Origin: Meghimatium bilineatum
Lineage: Eukaryota > Mollusca > Gastropoda > Stylommatophora > Philomycidae
DNA: 64,000 bases
Direction: 5' to 3'
Assembly: GCA_034231615.1 (NCBI GenBank)
Contig: CM067322.1
Span: 70,189,616-70,253,615, forward strand
Part shown: positions 11,470 to 23,014 of the stretch, one piece after another
Position numbering within the stretch: the first letter of the stretch is position 1
Layout of the letters: each line of letters opens with the position of its first letter
Made by a program: the position numbers and the translations under genes
The notes under the pieces: generated by a model
What the model saw: only the letters and a program-made list of their open reading frames with translations
The model's database searches: none
What the model was told of the DNA's origin: nothing

Positions 11470-11790
11470 GCTTTCTCTAGTGGGCCATTGGTGCTTTCTC
11501 TAGTGGGCCATTGGTGAGACCCACAGGCGCAACCGCATGCGTATACAAATACATCAAATGTCCATAAGATGGACATGTAATGAGAAACACATGAGAGATT
11601 GTGTAGCATACCATGTTCAGAACGTAGCATTTTGTGGCTGTAGTGATTTTCAGAATATGTAACAGATAAAGTTTAATTAGAAGAATTTAATCCAAGAATA
11701 TGTAACAGAGAAAGTTTAATTAGTACAATCTAAAAATATGTGCACTCGTGACACAGAGATTATACAAATAATTCAATCCAAAAAATATTC
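11470..11790. repeat. Short direct repeats
   Basis: A 24-bp unit (GTGCTTTCTCTAGTGGGCCATTG) occurs twice in tandem at about 11469-11516. At 11650-11760 a diverged repeat containing AATATGTAACAGAGAAAGTTT occurs two to three times and recurs once at about 12135. No gene is visible here. Confidence 0.55.
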
Positions 11791-11835
11791 AATCAATAAT
11801 TCAATGTGACAAGAGAACTTTTATTATAATAATTC

Positions 11836-12122
11836 TTCTTCTTTTGCGTTCGTTCTAAAACTCCTGCAGGTTAGAAGATAGTAGTAAGGAGAACGGGATG
11901 AGTTGTGTCATTATTTACATCAATACTGCGATTTCTGCACCTTTCGGCCTGACACATCCAACTTCAGCATATCATTGGGTCACTTTGATCCTATAGGAAT
12001 GGAATAGCCAACTCCACCATATAATCTACTTAGTCGCATCTTATGACATGTGTGAAAGGTTAAAGTGTTAGTGGTGTTATTCTTTGCTCTTCTCTCGGGC
12101 CCCGGCAACCCACGGGCGGTTG
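11836..12122 (-). mobile_element. SINE copy, near full length
   Basis: Plus-strand sequence runs from CTTCTTTTGCGTTCGTTCTAA through TTTCGGCCTGACACATCC to TCGGGCCCCGGCAACCCACGGGCGG. Judged by its (GAA)n tail the element reads on the minus strand. It is flanked by AATAATTC at 11828-11835 and 12123-12130, an 8-bp target-site duplication. Confidence 0.8.
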
Positions 12123-12130
12123 AATAATTC

Positions 12131-12712
12131 AACCTAAGAATATATGACACAGAGAAAGTTTATAAAAATAATTCAATCTCAGAATATCTATACAAGCCAA
12201 CTTACGAGCAAAGTAAATGGTCATCAGAGATAAACTATCACAGAAAAACTGCATACACAGTAGCTGTCGTATATACAAAATCAATGTCACCGTATAATCT
12301 CCACATTAATTGTAGCCATACTGTCGCACTGATAAAAAGAAAATGTAGCCTAGAAAGTTACCACACTGAATGTTTTCTATTTCGGACGTACTCTTGAAGT
12401 ATGTTCGTTTTATCATAGCTGTTATAGCTGTAGGGTACATGAGGAAACAGGCCATGTCACGACACACCTGCCATCCGGCTTAAAACTAATAGTGACACAA
12501 TGAAATCACACACAAAAAAGTAGAAGACACGACCAGTAGTAGGAAGCTGAAAGGGATTACAAACCTCAAAACTATTTAACATTCAAACAAATATAGAATG
12601 TGGGCCCTTCTGCAACAACACACGTAGCCAAGGATTTGTGGAGTGACTCAACAAGACCGGTGTCAATATACGTCACACGCTATAATCAAGCACTGGACAT
12701 CACGCTTCAACG
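12131..12712. other. No gene recognised
   Basis: AT-rich sequence with no recognised gene or element beyond one diverged copy of the AGAGAAAGTTT repeat at the left edge. Confidence 0.4.
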
Positions 12713-12839
12713 GTGTGTCTGTCTCTCGAACTACACTATATGATCTTTACATGTAAATACCACACAACCTCACTACACTTACAAATCAATCGATATACGT
12801 ACACATCACATGTACATATCAACGATGTACATACAACAC

Positions 12840-13200
12840 ACGTAACTCAGTATTCGTGCACACAACTCAGTATTCGTGCACACAACACACGCAACTCTGT
12901 ATTCGTACACACAGCACGCAACTCAGTATTCGTGCACACAACACACGCAACTCTGTATTCGCACACACAACACACACCTCAGTATTCGTACACACAGCAC
13001 ACAACTCAGTATTCGTACACAGTAAACTCAGTTTTCGTACACATGCAACTCAGCATTTGTACAAACAAACATCCCCATTTATTTGCACACAACACACAAA
13101 ACTCAGTATTCTTACACACAACACACGCAACGCATTATTCTTACATACAATACACAAAACCCAGTATTCCTAAACACGCAACTAAGCATTGGTAGAAACA
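12840..13200. repeat. CA-rich minisatellite with CAACTCAGTATTCGTACACA core
   Basis: About ten variable-length units share AACTCAGTATTCGTACACACA and are separated by ACACACG-type spacers. Long open frames here (for example 12713-13195 plus) are low-complexity H/T/S/V repeats produced by the array, not a likely gene. Confidence 0.85.
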
Positions 13201-13719
13201 GACATCCACATTTCACGATTCCCCAGCACTAAAAAAAACCCTCTAGAAAGAAATCTAGTGAAGAGTATTTCTTTCTTAAAGAAAACACACTCCTCCATTT
13301 TCTGGTTGTATCCATGACCCTGACAATTATCAATTGTCTATTTCTCGTTGTCACAGCTTTGACAGTAATGTTAGCATACTTAACAACACACGTGTTTTGT
13401 GTAGAGACTAACTCACATAGAGCATACATACAAATGTAGAATCCTTGAGATACAAAGAGATATGACTGCAATTGAGGTTTATGAAAGAAGCAAAAGAATG
13501 AACAAAGATCACCAAAAAAAACAAGTTGTAGAAAACTGGGAACCAAACCACAAAATAAAACAATAGTCAGTCCTCAGCCATGTCAATGAAATAAAAGACA
13601 GTTATCACCTCCCAGACAGACAAGAACTGTAAAGAGTAGAACAATGTTTACCACCACACGCAGGTTTTAAATTGCCGGAAATCAAGACACAATTAAGAGA
13701 TAGTGCAACGAAAAGTTCC

Positions 13720-14665
13720 GACCCAGTAAGTCTTATGCAAGCAACACAGAAAACAATAAATACCTACCCAGAACAATGGATTCATGTCTATACTGATGCA
13801 CCTGCTTTCAAAGCCACCATGAAATCAGGTTATGGTGTTTATATAGAATAACCAGACAAAACATCTGATGAGTTGTTTGATGCCTGTGGGGAGATATGTT
13901 CTAACTATGAAGCCGAAATAACTGCACTAGACGTTGCCTCGTACCACATGAAGACCATATTTGATGCCTTTCCATCAAAAGTCCAAAACTTGTGATTTTT
14001 ACAGACTCCATGACCGCTCTTCAAGCATTAGAATGTGATGGCCATTGTAAGCCTGAGCTGTTGAAATATATCACCATGCCAACTAGCTGCTTACATCTTA
14101 TCAAGTCAGCATTGTTATGCAGTGGATTCCTGGCCATTCAAACACATCTGGAAATGACAGGGCAGATAGACTAGCAAAGAAGGGGGCAGAACAAGAACAA
14201 TCGTATACACAAATAACCATGCACACAGTTAAAATGATGTTTAAATCTGAGAAGAAAGAAAATTGGATGAATAGATAGGCCATGGGAAACACTGGGAGGG
14301 AAATATATAAATAAATGACCAGCTCAAATTCAGAAGACAACATCAACCTCCTGGGGGAAGACCAGAGTATCATCTTCCGACTTTGCACACAACATGAACA
14401 GTTTAACAATCACCTGAACAGAAACTACAACACACTCCAGGGTGCCGGCTGTGTACACACCCCTACGAAACTATTGAACACCACCTTTATGAATGTCCAT
14501 AGCTGGATGACATCAGGAAAAATGTTTCTTCCTTCAAGACCAGATCAATAGAACATCTTATATAGAACAAACAACAGCTCACAAACACATGCATATATCA
14601 CACAATGGCATTGGGTCAAAGACAAGGACAGCTGGATCAGCAACCAACCAACCGAGAGGGAGCGA
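13720..14665 (+). pseudogene. LINE-G RNase H and C-terminal region
   Basis: Plus-strand frames encode WIHVYTDAPAFKATMKSGYG (RNase H start, TD in place), SNYEAEITALDVAS, IFTDSMTALQALE, and HSNTSGNDRADRLAKKGAEQ, which together are an RNase H type I fold in its usual order. IIFRLCTQHEQFNNHLNR and a CHTP...H-type tail follow, as in I/Jockey-like LINEs. A TAA and at least one frameshift break it. The 3' region (TCACAAACACATGCATATATC, TGGATCAGCAACCAACCAACC) recurs in reverse at 31056-31191. Confidence 0.75.
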
Positions 14666-15028
14666 ATTAGTAAACTTTATACACTTAGTACAAAAGCTTG
14701 TGGATTAAGGCGGGAGGAGTAGAGACGTTAACACCACCCCTTCCCCCCCCCCAACTAGAAAGAGTCATAATATTACTTTTTTAGTGCGAAGGATCTAGCC
14801 AAAAAGTACCATAATTATTGGTTGACTACAGGACATCCCCTTTAAAAAAAACGAGTTTGCACAAAATATATCAAATTTCTCATGAAAAAACAGATTTATA
14901 CACGAAGATTGTCAAATTACCGTGTCTACTTTTTGTTTAAAGGTAAATCCACCCCCGCCATCTTAATGAGACGTATCCACGTCGCTGACTTAGTGACTGG
15001 TTTGATCAGATTTTGTTTAACCCTCACT
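14666..15028. other. No gene recognised
   Basis: Contains a C-run near 14744-14752 and no recognisable gene. Confidence 0.4.
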
Positions 15029-15167
15029 ATTAGACATCATACAGGTCCACTAATTCAAATATTTAGGCGCAATGATTACAGCAGATGGAAGAAGTCCAAC
15101 AGAAATAAGATGCAGAATAGGACAGGCAAAAACAACATTCAGAAAAATGAAAAATATACTGTATAAT

Positions 15168-18100
15168 CAATCAATCAATAAACCCATAACCCTTCAGGGT
15201 CGTAGGGGTACCACATTGGATGCTTCAGCACACAGAGTCCTCCAGCGAATTCTATCGTCAGCGATGCGGAGGAGTGTGGAAATATCTAGCCCTGTCCATT
15301 CCTTGATGTTGTCTGTCCATGTCTTTATTTGTCCTCCTCTGCTTCTTCCACCCTCGACAGTTCCCTGCAGTATTGTTTTTGACAAGGAATCGTGCCTGCA
15401 TACATGTCCGAACCATGCTAGTTTTCGTCGTTTCACTATTGAAAGCAATGGCTCCTGGACACCTGCACACATCTCTACTTTATTTCTTACGTACACATTG
15501 GTCTTATGTTCCCTATAGGAAATTCGTAGAATTCTTCTGTAGCATTTATACTCGAAAGCCTGTAATCTTCTCTCCATGTCCGCAGTGAGTGTCCAACTCT
15601 CACAACCATACAACACAACAGAAAGCACCAGCGACCTATACAGTTTGATTTTCACTCCAACACTGATGTTGCTTTTCCAAATCACAGTTAGCCTTGACAA
15701 TGACGCTAAAGCCATCTCCAGCCTTATTTTTAGTTCTGCTTTGCATTTACCATCGCTGCATATACTGGATCCGAGGTATTTGAAGGTATTCACCTCTTCA
15801 AGCTTGTGTCCATTCATCATGATATTAGTCTGGTTTTCTGTGTCTCTGCTGTTTACCAAAATTTTGCTCTTATCTGAATTGATTTCCATTCCGTACTTGC
15901 TGGTAACTTTTTCTAACTTTGATGTTAATTCTTGCAATGATTGTTCTGACCCAGCTATAAGATCAATATCATCAGCGAAACGCAAGTTGCAAATAGGGCG
16001 ACCTCCGATCGATATAGACGTGTTGTAGTCATGCAATGTTTCTTGTATGATGTGCTCTAAGTATATGTTAAAAAGTACTGGGGACATTACGCATCCCTGT
16101 CGAACTCCCACAGTTGTTTTGAAGAACTCTCCAATTGTATTGTGTGACAAGACAGCACTATTTGCATTTTCGTACAGAGCTTCAATAATGTCTATAATTG
16201 TGGTGTCAAAATTAAATTTCCTTAGTATGTGCCACAGACCATCATGCCAAACACGATCAAAGGCCTTTGTAAAGTCAATGAAGTTGTGGTATAAATCACG
16301 TTGGTGTTGAATATGTTTTTCGATTAGTGTTCGGATGTTAAATATTTGTTCAACGGTGCTTCTGTTTGCTCTGAAGCCAGCTTGTTCTTCTGCAATTATT
16401 TCTTCCGACTTGTGTTTTATTCTGTTAAGTAGTATTTTGAGCATCACTTTACTGGGGTGTGTTATAAGGCTAATTGTTCTGTAATTTGTACACACTTTCA
16501 AATTTCCTTTCTTGGGAATTGGTATTATTAGTGATTGTCTCCACTCAGTGGGCCATTGTTTTGTGTTCCATATATTTTGGCATATTTTGGTCATAATATT
16601 TACCACATTAATGCCCCCGTATTTCAACAATTCTGCTGGAATGTTGTCTACACCAGGTGACTTCCCTCCTTTCAATGTTCGTATGGACTCTTTTATTTCA
16701 TCTACTAGAATTTCTGCATTTCCTATTTCTCTGTTGTTTAGTTCAGAATTCTATAATATCGTGTAGTCAGGATTACACTTGCAGTTATACAGCTCCTTGC
16801 AATACTCTGTCCATCTTTTCACTATATCTGTTGTTTCATTGAGTATCTTTCCGTGTTTGTCTTGTATTGTAGATATCGTTGGTCTATTTGGCTGTGTTAT
16901 CTTTCTTAGAGTGTCGTATGCTACCTTACTGTTTCCGCGCTTAATACCTTCATTGATGGTTTCGCATTTTTCCTCTAGCCACACTTCTTGTGCTTGTTTC
17001 ATTTTCCTTCTGATGTTTTTGTTTATTTTGCTATATTGCCCTGACATTTCAGGGGCCTCTTTCTTAATCTTTTTCATTTCTCTCCGTTCGTCACACAATT
17101 TTAGGATGTCATCTGTTACCCAAGGTTTGTGTGTTATTCTTCTTGTCCCTAGTATTTCTGTTGCTGATTCTAATAAAGTTCCTTTCATGGTTTCTGTGAG
17201 AGAGTTAACATCTTCATTTACAAGGTTTAAAGCTGCAAATTTTCCTCCCACTGTTGCCTCAAATATCTCTGCTATTTATGGATCTTTCAATTTTTCTAAA
17301 TTAAATCTTAATCGTGTGCATTTGTTTTGCGTATGATTCTTTTTCAGCTTAATTTTGATCGTCAATAGAACCATATCATGGTCACTACCGATGTCTGCTC
17401 CTGGAAAAGTTCTTGTTTGTGCTTTGTTTATGCTGGACTTGAATTTTCTCGGTGTAAGAATGAAATCAATTTGATTATGTATGTCTGCTTTTGGAGCATG
17501 CCACGTTGTTCTTCTGGAAAGCTTGTGTGGGAATAATGTATTTGCAAGAGTAAATTTAAATCTATTGGCAAAATCCAATAGTCTTAGTCCTCGTTCATTC
17601 GTTTCTCCTGTTCCAAATTTCCCTACTGTACCGGCCCATTGATCATAAGCATCAGGTCCTACTTTTGCGTTCCAATCGCCTAGTACTATTAATAGATCTT
17701 TTTTGGGGATCTCCTTTATTGTGTCTTCTAGTGTTTCGTAAAATGCGTCTATTTCCTCTTCGTCATAATCGGCAGTTGGGGCATAAACTTGAATTATCGT
17801 GATATTTTTGGGTTTAGCTGCTACACGTATTGTTATAAGTCTGCTGTTTATAGGGGTGCAACTAATGATAGATTTAACTTTCTCTTTGTTTACAATAAAC
17901 CCCACTCCATGTTGGTGTTTTGTTTCATCTCCGCTATACCATATTTTGTGACCGTCATCCGTTGTTGTTTCACCAAATCCCGTCCACCTTACCTCTGCCA
18001 TGCCCATTATGTCCCATGTATACTTGTTTAATTCGTGTGTAAGTTCGCTGACCTTTCCGCATGCGTATAGCGTGCGCACATTCCATGTGCCGATAACACA

Positions 18101-18527
18101 GTTTTCGGTGAGTTTAAGAGCTTTGTTCTCTGTGTGTGATTATCCATTGTAGTACTTCAGTGGGCAAAAGGTTTAGCTAGTGGTGCCCATCTCCTCTCCA
18201 GCTGTCCTTCTAATGTGGTTATATGGATGTGTTTTCTCTCTCCATCTCCATTGCACTTTTCTGATGTTGACGCTACATCACATTTGAACTTCGCGCTGAG
18301 CGCATCGCTACCATTTCACTAGGTCACAACCTTACTTCGTACGCATCCACATTAATACTTCTAAACTTGATAATACCTTCACTATGTTGTTATCTTTTAA
18401 TCCATTAACAAGTAACCTTCAAGATATTATCCCGAACTGACATATTTTCCACTGCACACTAATTCAATGAATATAATACATATCCCTGCTTCACAGAATG
18501 AAAACACAACGCCATATTGTCGTGATG
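15168..18527 (-). mobile_element. LINE-A, full-length 3.36-kb EN-RT element
   Basis: The element is inserted in reverse into LINE-B. It is flanked by a perfect 10-bp duplication, ACTGTATAAT, at 15158-15167 and 18528-18537. Its 3' end carries the terminal TTATGGGTTTATTGATTGATTG tail. It encodes one endonuclease-reverse transcriptase frame without RNase H. The endonuclease resembles the one domesticated in vertebrate CFDP2/BCNT-type proteins, which suggests an RTE-like clade, but I cannot confirm that here. A 5'-truncated, almost identical copy is at 24653-25602. Confidence 0.92.
15194..18139 (-). pseudogene. LINE-A endonuclease-reverse transcriptase, two nonsense codons
   Basis: One frame runs from about 18139 to 15194, interrupted by only two in-frame stops: TAA at 17276-17278 and TAG at 16751-16753. 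Homology continues directly across both (LEKLKDP then IAEIFEATVGG; NPDYTIL then NSELNNREIG). The first part is the endonuclease (IGTWNVRTLYACGK, VLGDWNAKVGPDAYD, IGSDHDMVLL). The last 493 codons are reverse transcriptase: GGKSPGVDNIPAELLKYGG, NYRTISLITHPSKVMLKILL, FIDFTKAFDRVWHDGLW, VGVRQGCVMSPVLFNIYLEH and the catalytic LRFADDIDLIAGS. A thumb/C-terminal region ends in ASNVVPLRP. Apart from the stops the catalytic residues look intact, so this copy is inactive but young. No clear ATG is in frame upstream. Confidence 0.9.
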
Positions 18528-18656
18528 ACTGTATAATATTACCTTGTCATTAGAGGTGAGAAAGTTCTGCAGTGCTATATAACCTCTATACTAACATATG
18601 GGTGCGAGTCTTGGACAATAAACAAACTGGAAAGTAGGAAATTATAGGCAAAAGAG

Positions 18657-18989
18657 ATGTGGTTCTACAGAAGAATGCTGAGAATACCATGGACTGCCAG
18701 AAAAACTAATGAAGAGGTGTTGAAAGAGTCAAATGCGAAACGGACGTTAATCAACAATATAAGAAAAAGGCAATCTTCTTTTTTTGGCCACTTCATGAAA
18801 CAGGCAGGTTTAGAGAACATATCCACAACCGGCAAAATTGAAGGAAACAGAGACCGAAAACGTGAGAAAATATTAGACAGTTTGACAACCTGGCACGGCA
18901 AGGAAACAACAACGACTTTGATACATAATACTATGGACAGAGAGCTGTGGAGAGCCATGACCGCCTACGCCAGCCAGCATGGCATCTGA
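18657..18989 (+). pseudogene. LINE-B reverse transcriptase C-terminus
   Basis: 110 codons encode the end of the LINE-B polyprotein: MWFYRRMLRIPWTARKTNEE, then FFGHFMKQAGLE, KIEGNRDRKREKILD and WRAMTAYASQHGI, followed by a (TGA)n tail. The upstream part of this domain lies on the far side of LINE-A at 15041-15167. The same region is in the copy at 55388-55998. Confidence 0.85.
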
Positions 18990-19189
18990 TGATGATGATG
19001 ATTAGACATCACCAGATTCATGCAAATATCCACGCATTCCCAGTTTTATCTATTGAACAAGAAGATCAGATCATTCAATAAGACCGGTACATACGATGTG
19101 TCACTAGACAAAGTTGCTTAATTAAATAAATCATCCCTTAACGTGTGGTAATGTGGAAAAAAATATAAGAGATGCGGGCTAAATTAGAA

Positions 19190-19322
19190 AGCATCCTTCC
19201 AAAGTGAGGCATTTGACTTTTACCGTTATTTTCATTGACTGTCAATACAAATTAGAAACAATGTGACCGATAAAAAAATCAAAGGAAAAGTCAAATGCAT
19301 TACTCTTAGAAGGATGATTTCT
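19190..19322. mobile_element. Fold-back hairpin element (MITE-like)
   Basis: Left arm GCATCCTTCCAAAGTGAGGC then ATTTGACTTTTACC. Right arm GGAAAAGTCAAATGC then ATTACTCTTAGAAGGATGA. The arms pair across a core containing TTTTCATTGACTGTCAATACAAATT. This is one of the clearest members of the family. Confidence 0.65.
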
Positions 19323-19805
19323 AATGAGCTAAGGGGTCTATAATAACAATGGCCACGCTCAACGACACACTTCTGGCAGGCCTTTGTGACAGGATACCTG
19401 AATATTGACCTGCTCTGTTTTTATGGTTATACATAGAGCTACTATAATATTTAAAATTGAAACCGGAACAAATAATGACTCTAAAAACGGATACAAGACA
19501 AGGAAGTGTTGCCAATTTGGATGTTTTAGATCTAGACGTATTGACTCCAGAAACTGCTTACTGCTGGTTAGAAATGTACGATCCAATGTACGGGGATGTT
19601 AATAAATGTTTTACTATTACTATACTTAATGTTACAAATGTATTGTTTTTATGCAACACTGACAATTGAGTTAGTAACACCAGAACAAATACAACAGCAA
19701 CGAAAATAACCAACCCCCCCCCCCTTCTCTCTCTCTTTCTCTGCAACAACAAAGCAGTATGGCAGATGCGATCGGTTCAAGCGTGTAAATACTGTCAAAT
19801 AGAAT
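19323..19805. other. No gene recognised
   Basis: Contains a C-run followed by a TCTC microsatellite at about 19713-19742. No gene is supported. Confidence 0.4.
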
Positions 19806-19812
19806 AATAGGA

Positions 19813-20102
19813 CAGATCAGAACAAGTTATAATTCTACGTCTCAGAACAGGACACAACCGACTCCGCAGTCACATGTATACAAAGTTCAAGATTGGCAAC
19901 ACGGCCATGTGGACAGGCAGCTCAGAGTGCCAAACATATACTTCAAGAGTGTTCTGAGCATGAGGCAGACATTGGCCAGAGGAAACAATACTGGAATCAA
20001 AGATCTATGGGACACTGTATGAACTACAAAAGACAGTGAGTTTTATTCAGGAGACAGAATTACAGATATAGACATGTTTCAAGTGAACGAAAGAAAAAGA
20101 AG
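19813..20102 (+). mobile_element. LINE-F, 5'-truncated copy
   Basis: 290 bp matching the 3' end of the LINE-F at 2996-6932: RSEQVIILRLRTGHNRLRSH, KFKIGNTAMWTGSSECQTY, and the 3' end GACATGTTTCAAGTGAACGA plus an AAG-rich tail. Probable 7-bp duplication AATAGGA at 19806-19812 and 20103-20109. Confidence 0.8.
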
Positions 20103-20109
20103 AATAGGA

Positions 20110-20980
20110 TTAAAAATATACAAAAGTAAACAAATGTTACTAGGTAAAATTATCAGTACTTCCACGTTCTTCACAATAAATAGTGGAACTACTTTCCTAT
20201 GAAGTCCATTGTTTGCAAGTGTCAAAACACACATGGCAGCTTTCCTGGTTGAAAAAGCTTGCCTAACAGGGAAGCTTTAATAACTACGTAGTCCACCATT
20301 GTGTCCTCTTCTCATGTCTACCAATACCCCTAGATCAGAGATTCTCATACTTTTTTGATGATCGCTCCCTTCTCGAGTGGTCCTACTAGATTTCTAGCAG
20401 GATGTGGTCCACAGTCCTATTCTCTATCAAACATAGAGTAAATAATACAACGTCAAGTGAAGACAATAATGAAGAAACGTTTCAAAAGGTATAAAACGTT
20501 TGTTTTTAAAACATTCACACAATGTTTAAAATATTTTTCATCTTAGCAAAATGAAATAGCAAATACCAAGCGTGTAAATCCTGAGCAGAGGCTTGCCCCG
20601 GATTTCGATATGTAGAGTGTGGCACATGATGAGCAAGAGGGGTAGGGGAAAACTAAGAGAGAAGATGCTTGACAACCCGGAGAACATTGGTATCGGAAAG
20701 GAATGACAGCACACGCAACAGAATACTGTAAGGAAATGATAACCAACGATACGACACACTGCATGGATCATAAGAAGCGTAGAGTCCAGACTAAAGCTCA
20801 ATTATTAATAGAATTTCAAGATTTTGTTTTCTTTCTTACATACACATTCAACATTTTGTGTGTCTGTTAATTGATTCAATGTTTCCTCTCAAGTTCATCG
20901 CAACACTATCGTCCTTAACTCCTACTTGAAATCCCTTATATAGCTCTTGTAGACGATATCACCAACTTTGAAAAAAAACC
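20110..20980. other. No gene recognised
   Basis: A hAT-end-like phrase GAGATTCTCATACTTTTTTGA occurs at about 20338, without a matching second end. Open frames at 20538-20801 show no motif. Confidence 0.35.
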
Positions 20981-20984
20981 AGAG

Positions 20985-21245
20985 TTCTTGATTCAATAAT
21001 CCAGTGGCTCCAATGTTATGTAGCGATATATCTGCAGGTGTTGTTCAGTTGTTGCTTTGCTCCATAGAGTGTGTTATATTTGTTTGGTCTCGCTTACCGA
21101 GTTCATCCTGCGCTTTATATTTGAAGAGGTGGTGACTAACAGTTTCTTGAGTGTGCTTACATAGCTAACATTCTGTTTTGTGGTTTGATTCTGTTTATGT
21201 GTTTATGAAGTGGTATACTATGGGTCAGATTATGTCATTTTGATT
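20985..21245 (-). pseudogene. LINE C-terminal relic (RNaseH-type)
   Basis: The minus strand encodes a degraded H/C-rich C-terminal segment with phrases such as IPLHKHINRI and NTLYGAKQQLNNTCRYI. These are typical after the RNase H of I/Jockey-type LINEs. Stops are frequent. Confidence 0.45.
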
Positions 21246-21388
21246 TCCTCTTGCAACATTGATGCTATCATTAGGAATTAGGTTAGTCAAATATCTGAAC
21301 CCATCTGTCCCAGTGTTCCCCATCTGTTCATTCAAAATTTGTTGTTGTTGCTATTTGACTATTATTATTTCTTTAACTGTGAATAAAG

Positions 21389-21735
21389 TTGTTACTTGTA
21401 TGGCACTATTCTTATCTTGATCCTTGCTTTGCTATCTTGTCTGAATTATCATTTCCACATGACATAGGAACCACCTACAACGAGGCGACCAAAACAGTAA
21501 TTAAAGCCACTCTCAAATCAAAGTGGGTAAGTAATTTCATAGATCAGGTAAAAAATTATGCCTATCATCAGCTGTCCAGACGCAACAAGGTTATTTTCTG
21601 ACTACGAACAGTACTTAACAGACTGCAACTCCAGAAATATCATTACAGCCGAATACTTGTTGTAGACCTGCCCAATGTACGACAAAGGAACACTTGGCCT
21701 TGTTCCGTCTCCTTTCATGAAAAACTATGCAACAT
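21389..21735 (+). pseudogene. LINE RNase H C-terminal relic
   Basis: The frame encodes GTTYNEATKTVIKATLKSKW and KNYAYHQLSRRNKVIF, then after a stop LRTVLNRLQLQKYHYSRIL and CPMYDKGTLGLV. This matches the usual KW....L.R.....IFRLRTGH.RL..H pattern, with the GH lost. It ends just before the hAT MITE. Confidence 0.6.
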
Positions 21736-21741
21736 TACTCA

Positions 21742-21908
21742 CAGGGCCGGCACTAACAATTGTGGGGCCCAGTGCGAAACGGATTGCGCGGGGCCCAGTC
21801 TGGGTAGGGAAGAGGATAATAAAATAAATTATAATATGAATTTATGGGCCTATGAAGTGCGGGGCCCACTGTGGCCGCATAGGTTGCAATGGCCTAAGAC
21901 CGGCCCTG
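21742..21908. mobile_element. hAT-type MITE, 167 bp
   Basis: Terminal inverted repeats CAGGGCCGGCAC and AGACCGGCCCTG, flanked by a perfect 8-bp duplication ATTACTCA at 21734-21741 and 21909-21916. The 8-bp duplication and CAGGG ends are typical of hAT elements. The interior is GGGGCCC-rich and non-coding. Confidence 0.9.
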
Positions 21909-21924
21909 ATTACTCAGAGTCTAG

Positions 21925-22150
21925 GGTTGACTACTACCTATGTCAGAATCATCAATGTGAAAACCTGGGATTGACTGCTACCTATATCAGAGTTATCAAT
22001 GTGGAAGTCTGAGATTGACTGTTACCTATATCAGAGTTATCAATGTGGAAGTCTGAGATTCACTGCTACCTATATCAGAGTCATCAATGTGAAAGTCTGG
22101 GATTGACTGCTACCTATGTCAGAATCATCAATGTGGAAGTCTGAAAGTGA
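21925..22150. repeat. 44-bp tandem repeat, about 5 copies
   Basis: Units beginning GATTGACTGCTACCTATATC start at 21969, 22013, 22057 and 22101 (exact 44-bp spacing), with degenerate copies on both sides. Confidence 0.92.
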
Positions 22151-22339
22151 ATGAAGAAGAATTTCCAAGTATAGTTGAATGTCTGGGGATGCACACTGCA
22201 TTTAACTATTTTGATGATGCTGTATTAAATTAACATGTTCAGCTCTTAACCTTCAGAAAGTGACACCTTGACACTTTCATTTATTTTCTATATTCTGGAA
22301 ATAATGTCATTCACAATTCACTGTGTGCTACTGGAAAAT

Positions 22340-22445
22340 TAAAAAGGGAACATAGAATAGTAACACTGCTACCTGCCATGCATGAAATTAGAGGAGACTA
22401 AAGAGCTTGGATGTGAGGTTGGCTACCCAGCCCCAAGATCAGGAC
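22340..22445 (+). repeat. SINE 5' fragment
   Basis: AAAGGGAACATAGAATAGTAACACTG, then CCATGCATGAAATTAGAGG and ACTAAAGAGCTTGGATGTGAGGT, correspond to the first third of the SINE read on the plus strand. Quoted pieces are split for brevity; the copy stops near 22445. Confidence 0.6.
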
Positions 22446-22740
22446 AGTGTGGTATATTTTCTCAGTACAATGCAATTATAATGCCGCCCTCATTAAATGG
22501 TTTTTTTTCTTTGAAATTCTGCTCCAAACATTGTATTTTGATTGGTGATGCCTGATGCGGCTCTCTCTCTGCACAATCACACGGCACTGCTTAAGAACCA
22601 TACCTGGGTTGCAGGGAGGAAATCAACAATTTCACCTACATCATGCCTCAAGAATTCAATAGGAATTATAGTAACATTCCCTCCAAAGTAGAAGACTGTC
22701 TAGCTCCTAGCATTGCAGCTCTCAGTCATATGTGAGAATA

Positions 22741-22990
22741 TAACACATTCATTGACACACACATACACACAAATGACACATTCATTTATACACACAATAT
22801 GAAACAATGAGATACATACATGACACATTCATTTATACACACAATATGAAACAATGACACACACATACACACGACACATTCATTTATACACACAATATGT
22901 CACAATCAATAGCACAAACATGTATCAGTAAATGGCACACACAACATGATAAAGTCAGTGGCACATACAACATTACATGACACAACCAAC
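22741..22990. repeat. ACACA-rich minisatellite
   Basis: Repeated GACACATTCATTTATACACA and CAATATGAAACAATGA blocks, about four imperfect copies, followed by looser ACAACATG repeats. It lies just downstream of the last recognised CEP170-like exon. Confidence 0.8.
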
Positions 22991-23014
22991 GACACACACA
23001 ACAAATGTACTAAC

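Larger units (their letters stand above)
15040..19000 (+). mobile_element. LINE-B, 5'-truncated copy interrupted by LINE-A
   Basis: The LINE-B pieces at 15040-15167 and 18528-19000 together match the uninterrupted LINE-B segment at about 55405-56006. The insertion is flanked by an 11-bp duplication, ATTAGACATCA, at 15029-15039 and 19001-19011, and ends in a (TGA)n tail. The copy is about 600 bp of LINE-B without the nested element. Its target-site duplication encloses the LINE-A insertion, so LINE-B arrived first. Confidence 0.9.

Noticed and set aside
12713..13195. Open frame of 160 codons rich in H, T and V
   Set aside because: It arises from the CA-rich minisatellite; other frames are open as well and composition is low-complexity.
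16779..17336. Long plus-strand frames opposite LINE-A (also 15576-16028 and 24739-25191)
   Set aside because: They are antisense shadows of the reverse transcriptase/endonuclease frame, leucine/serine-rich and without domains.
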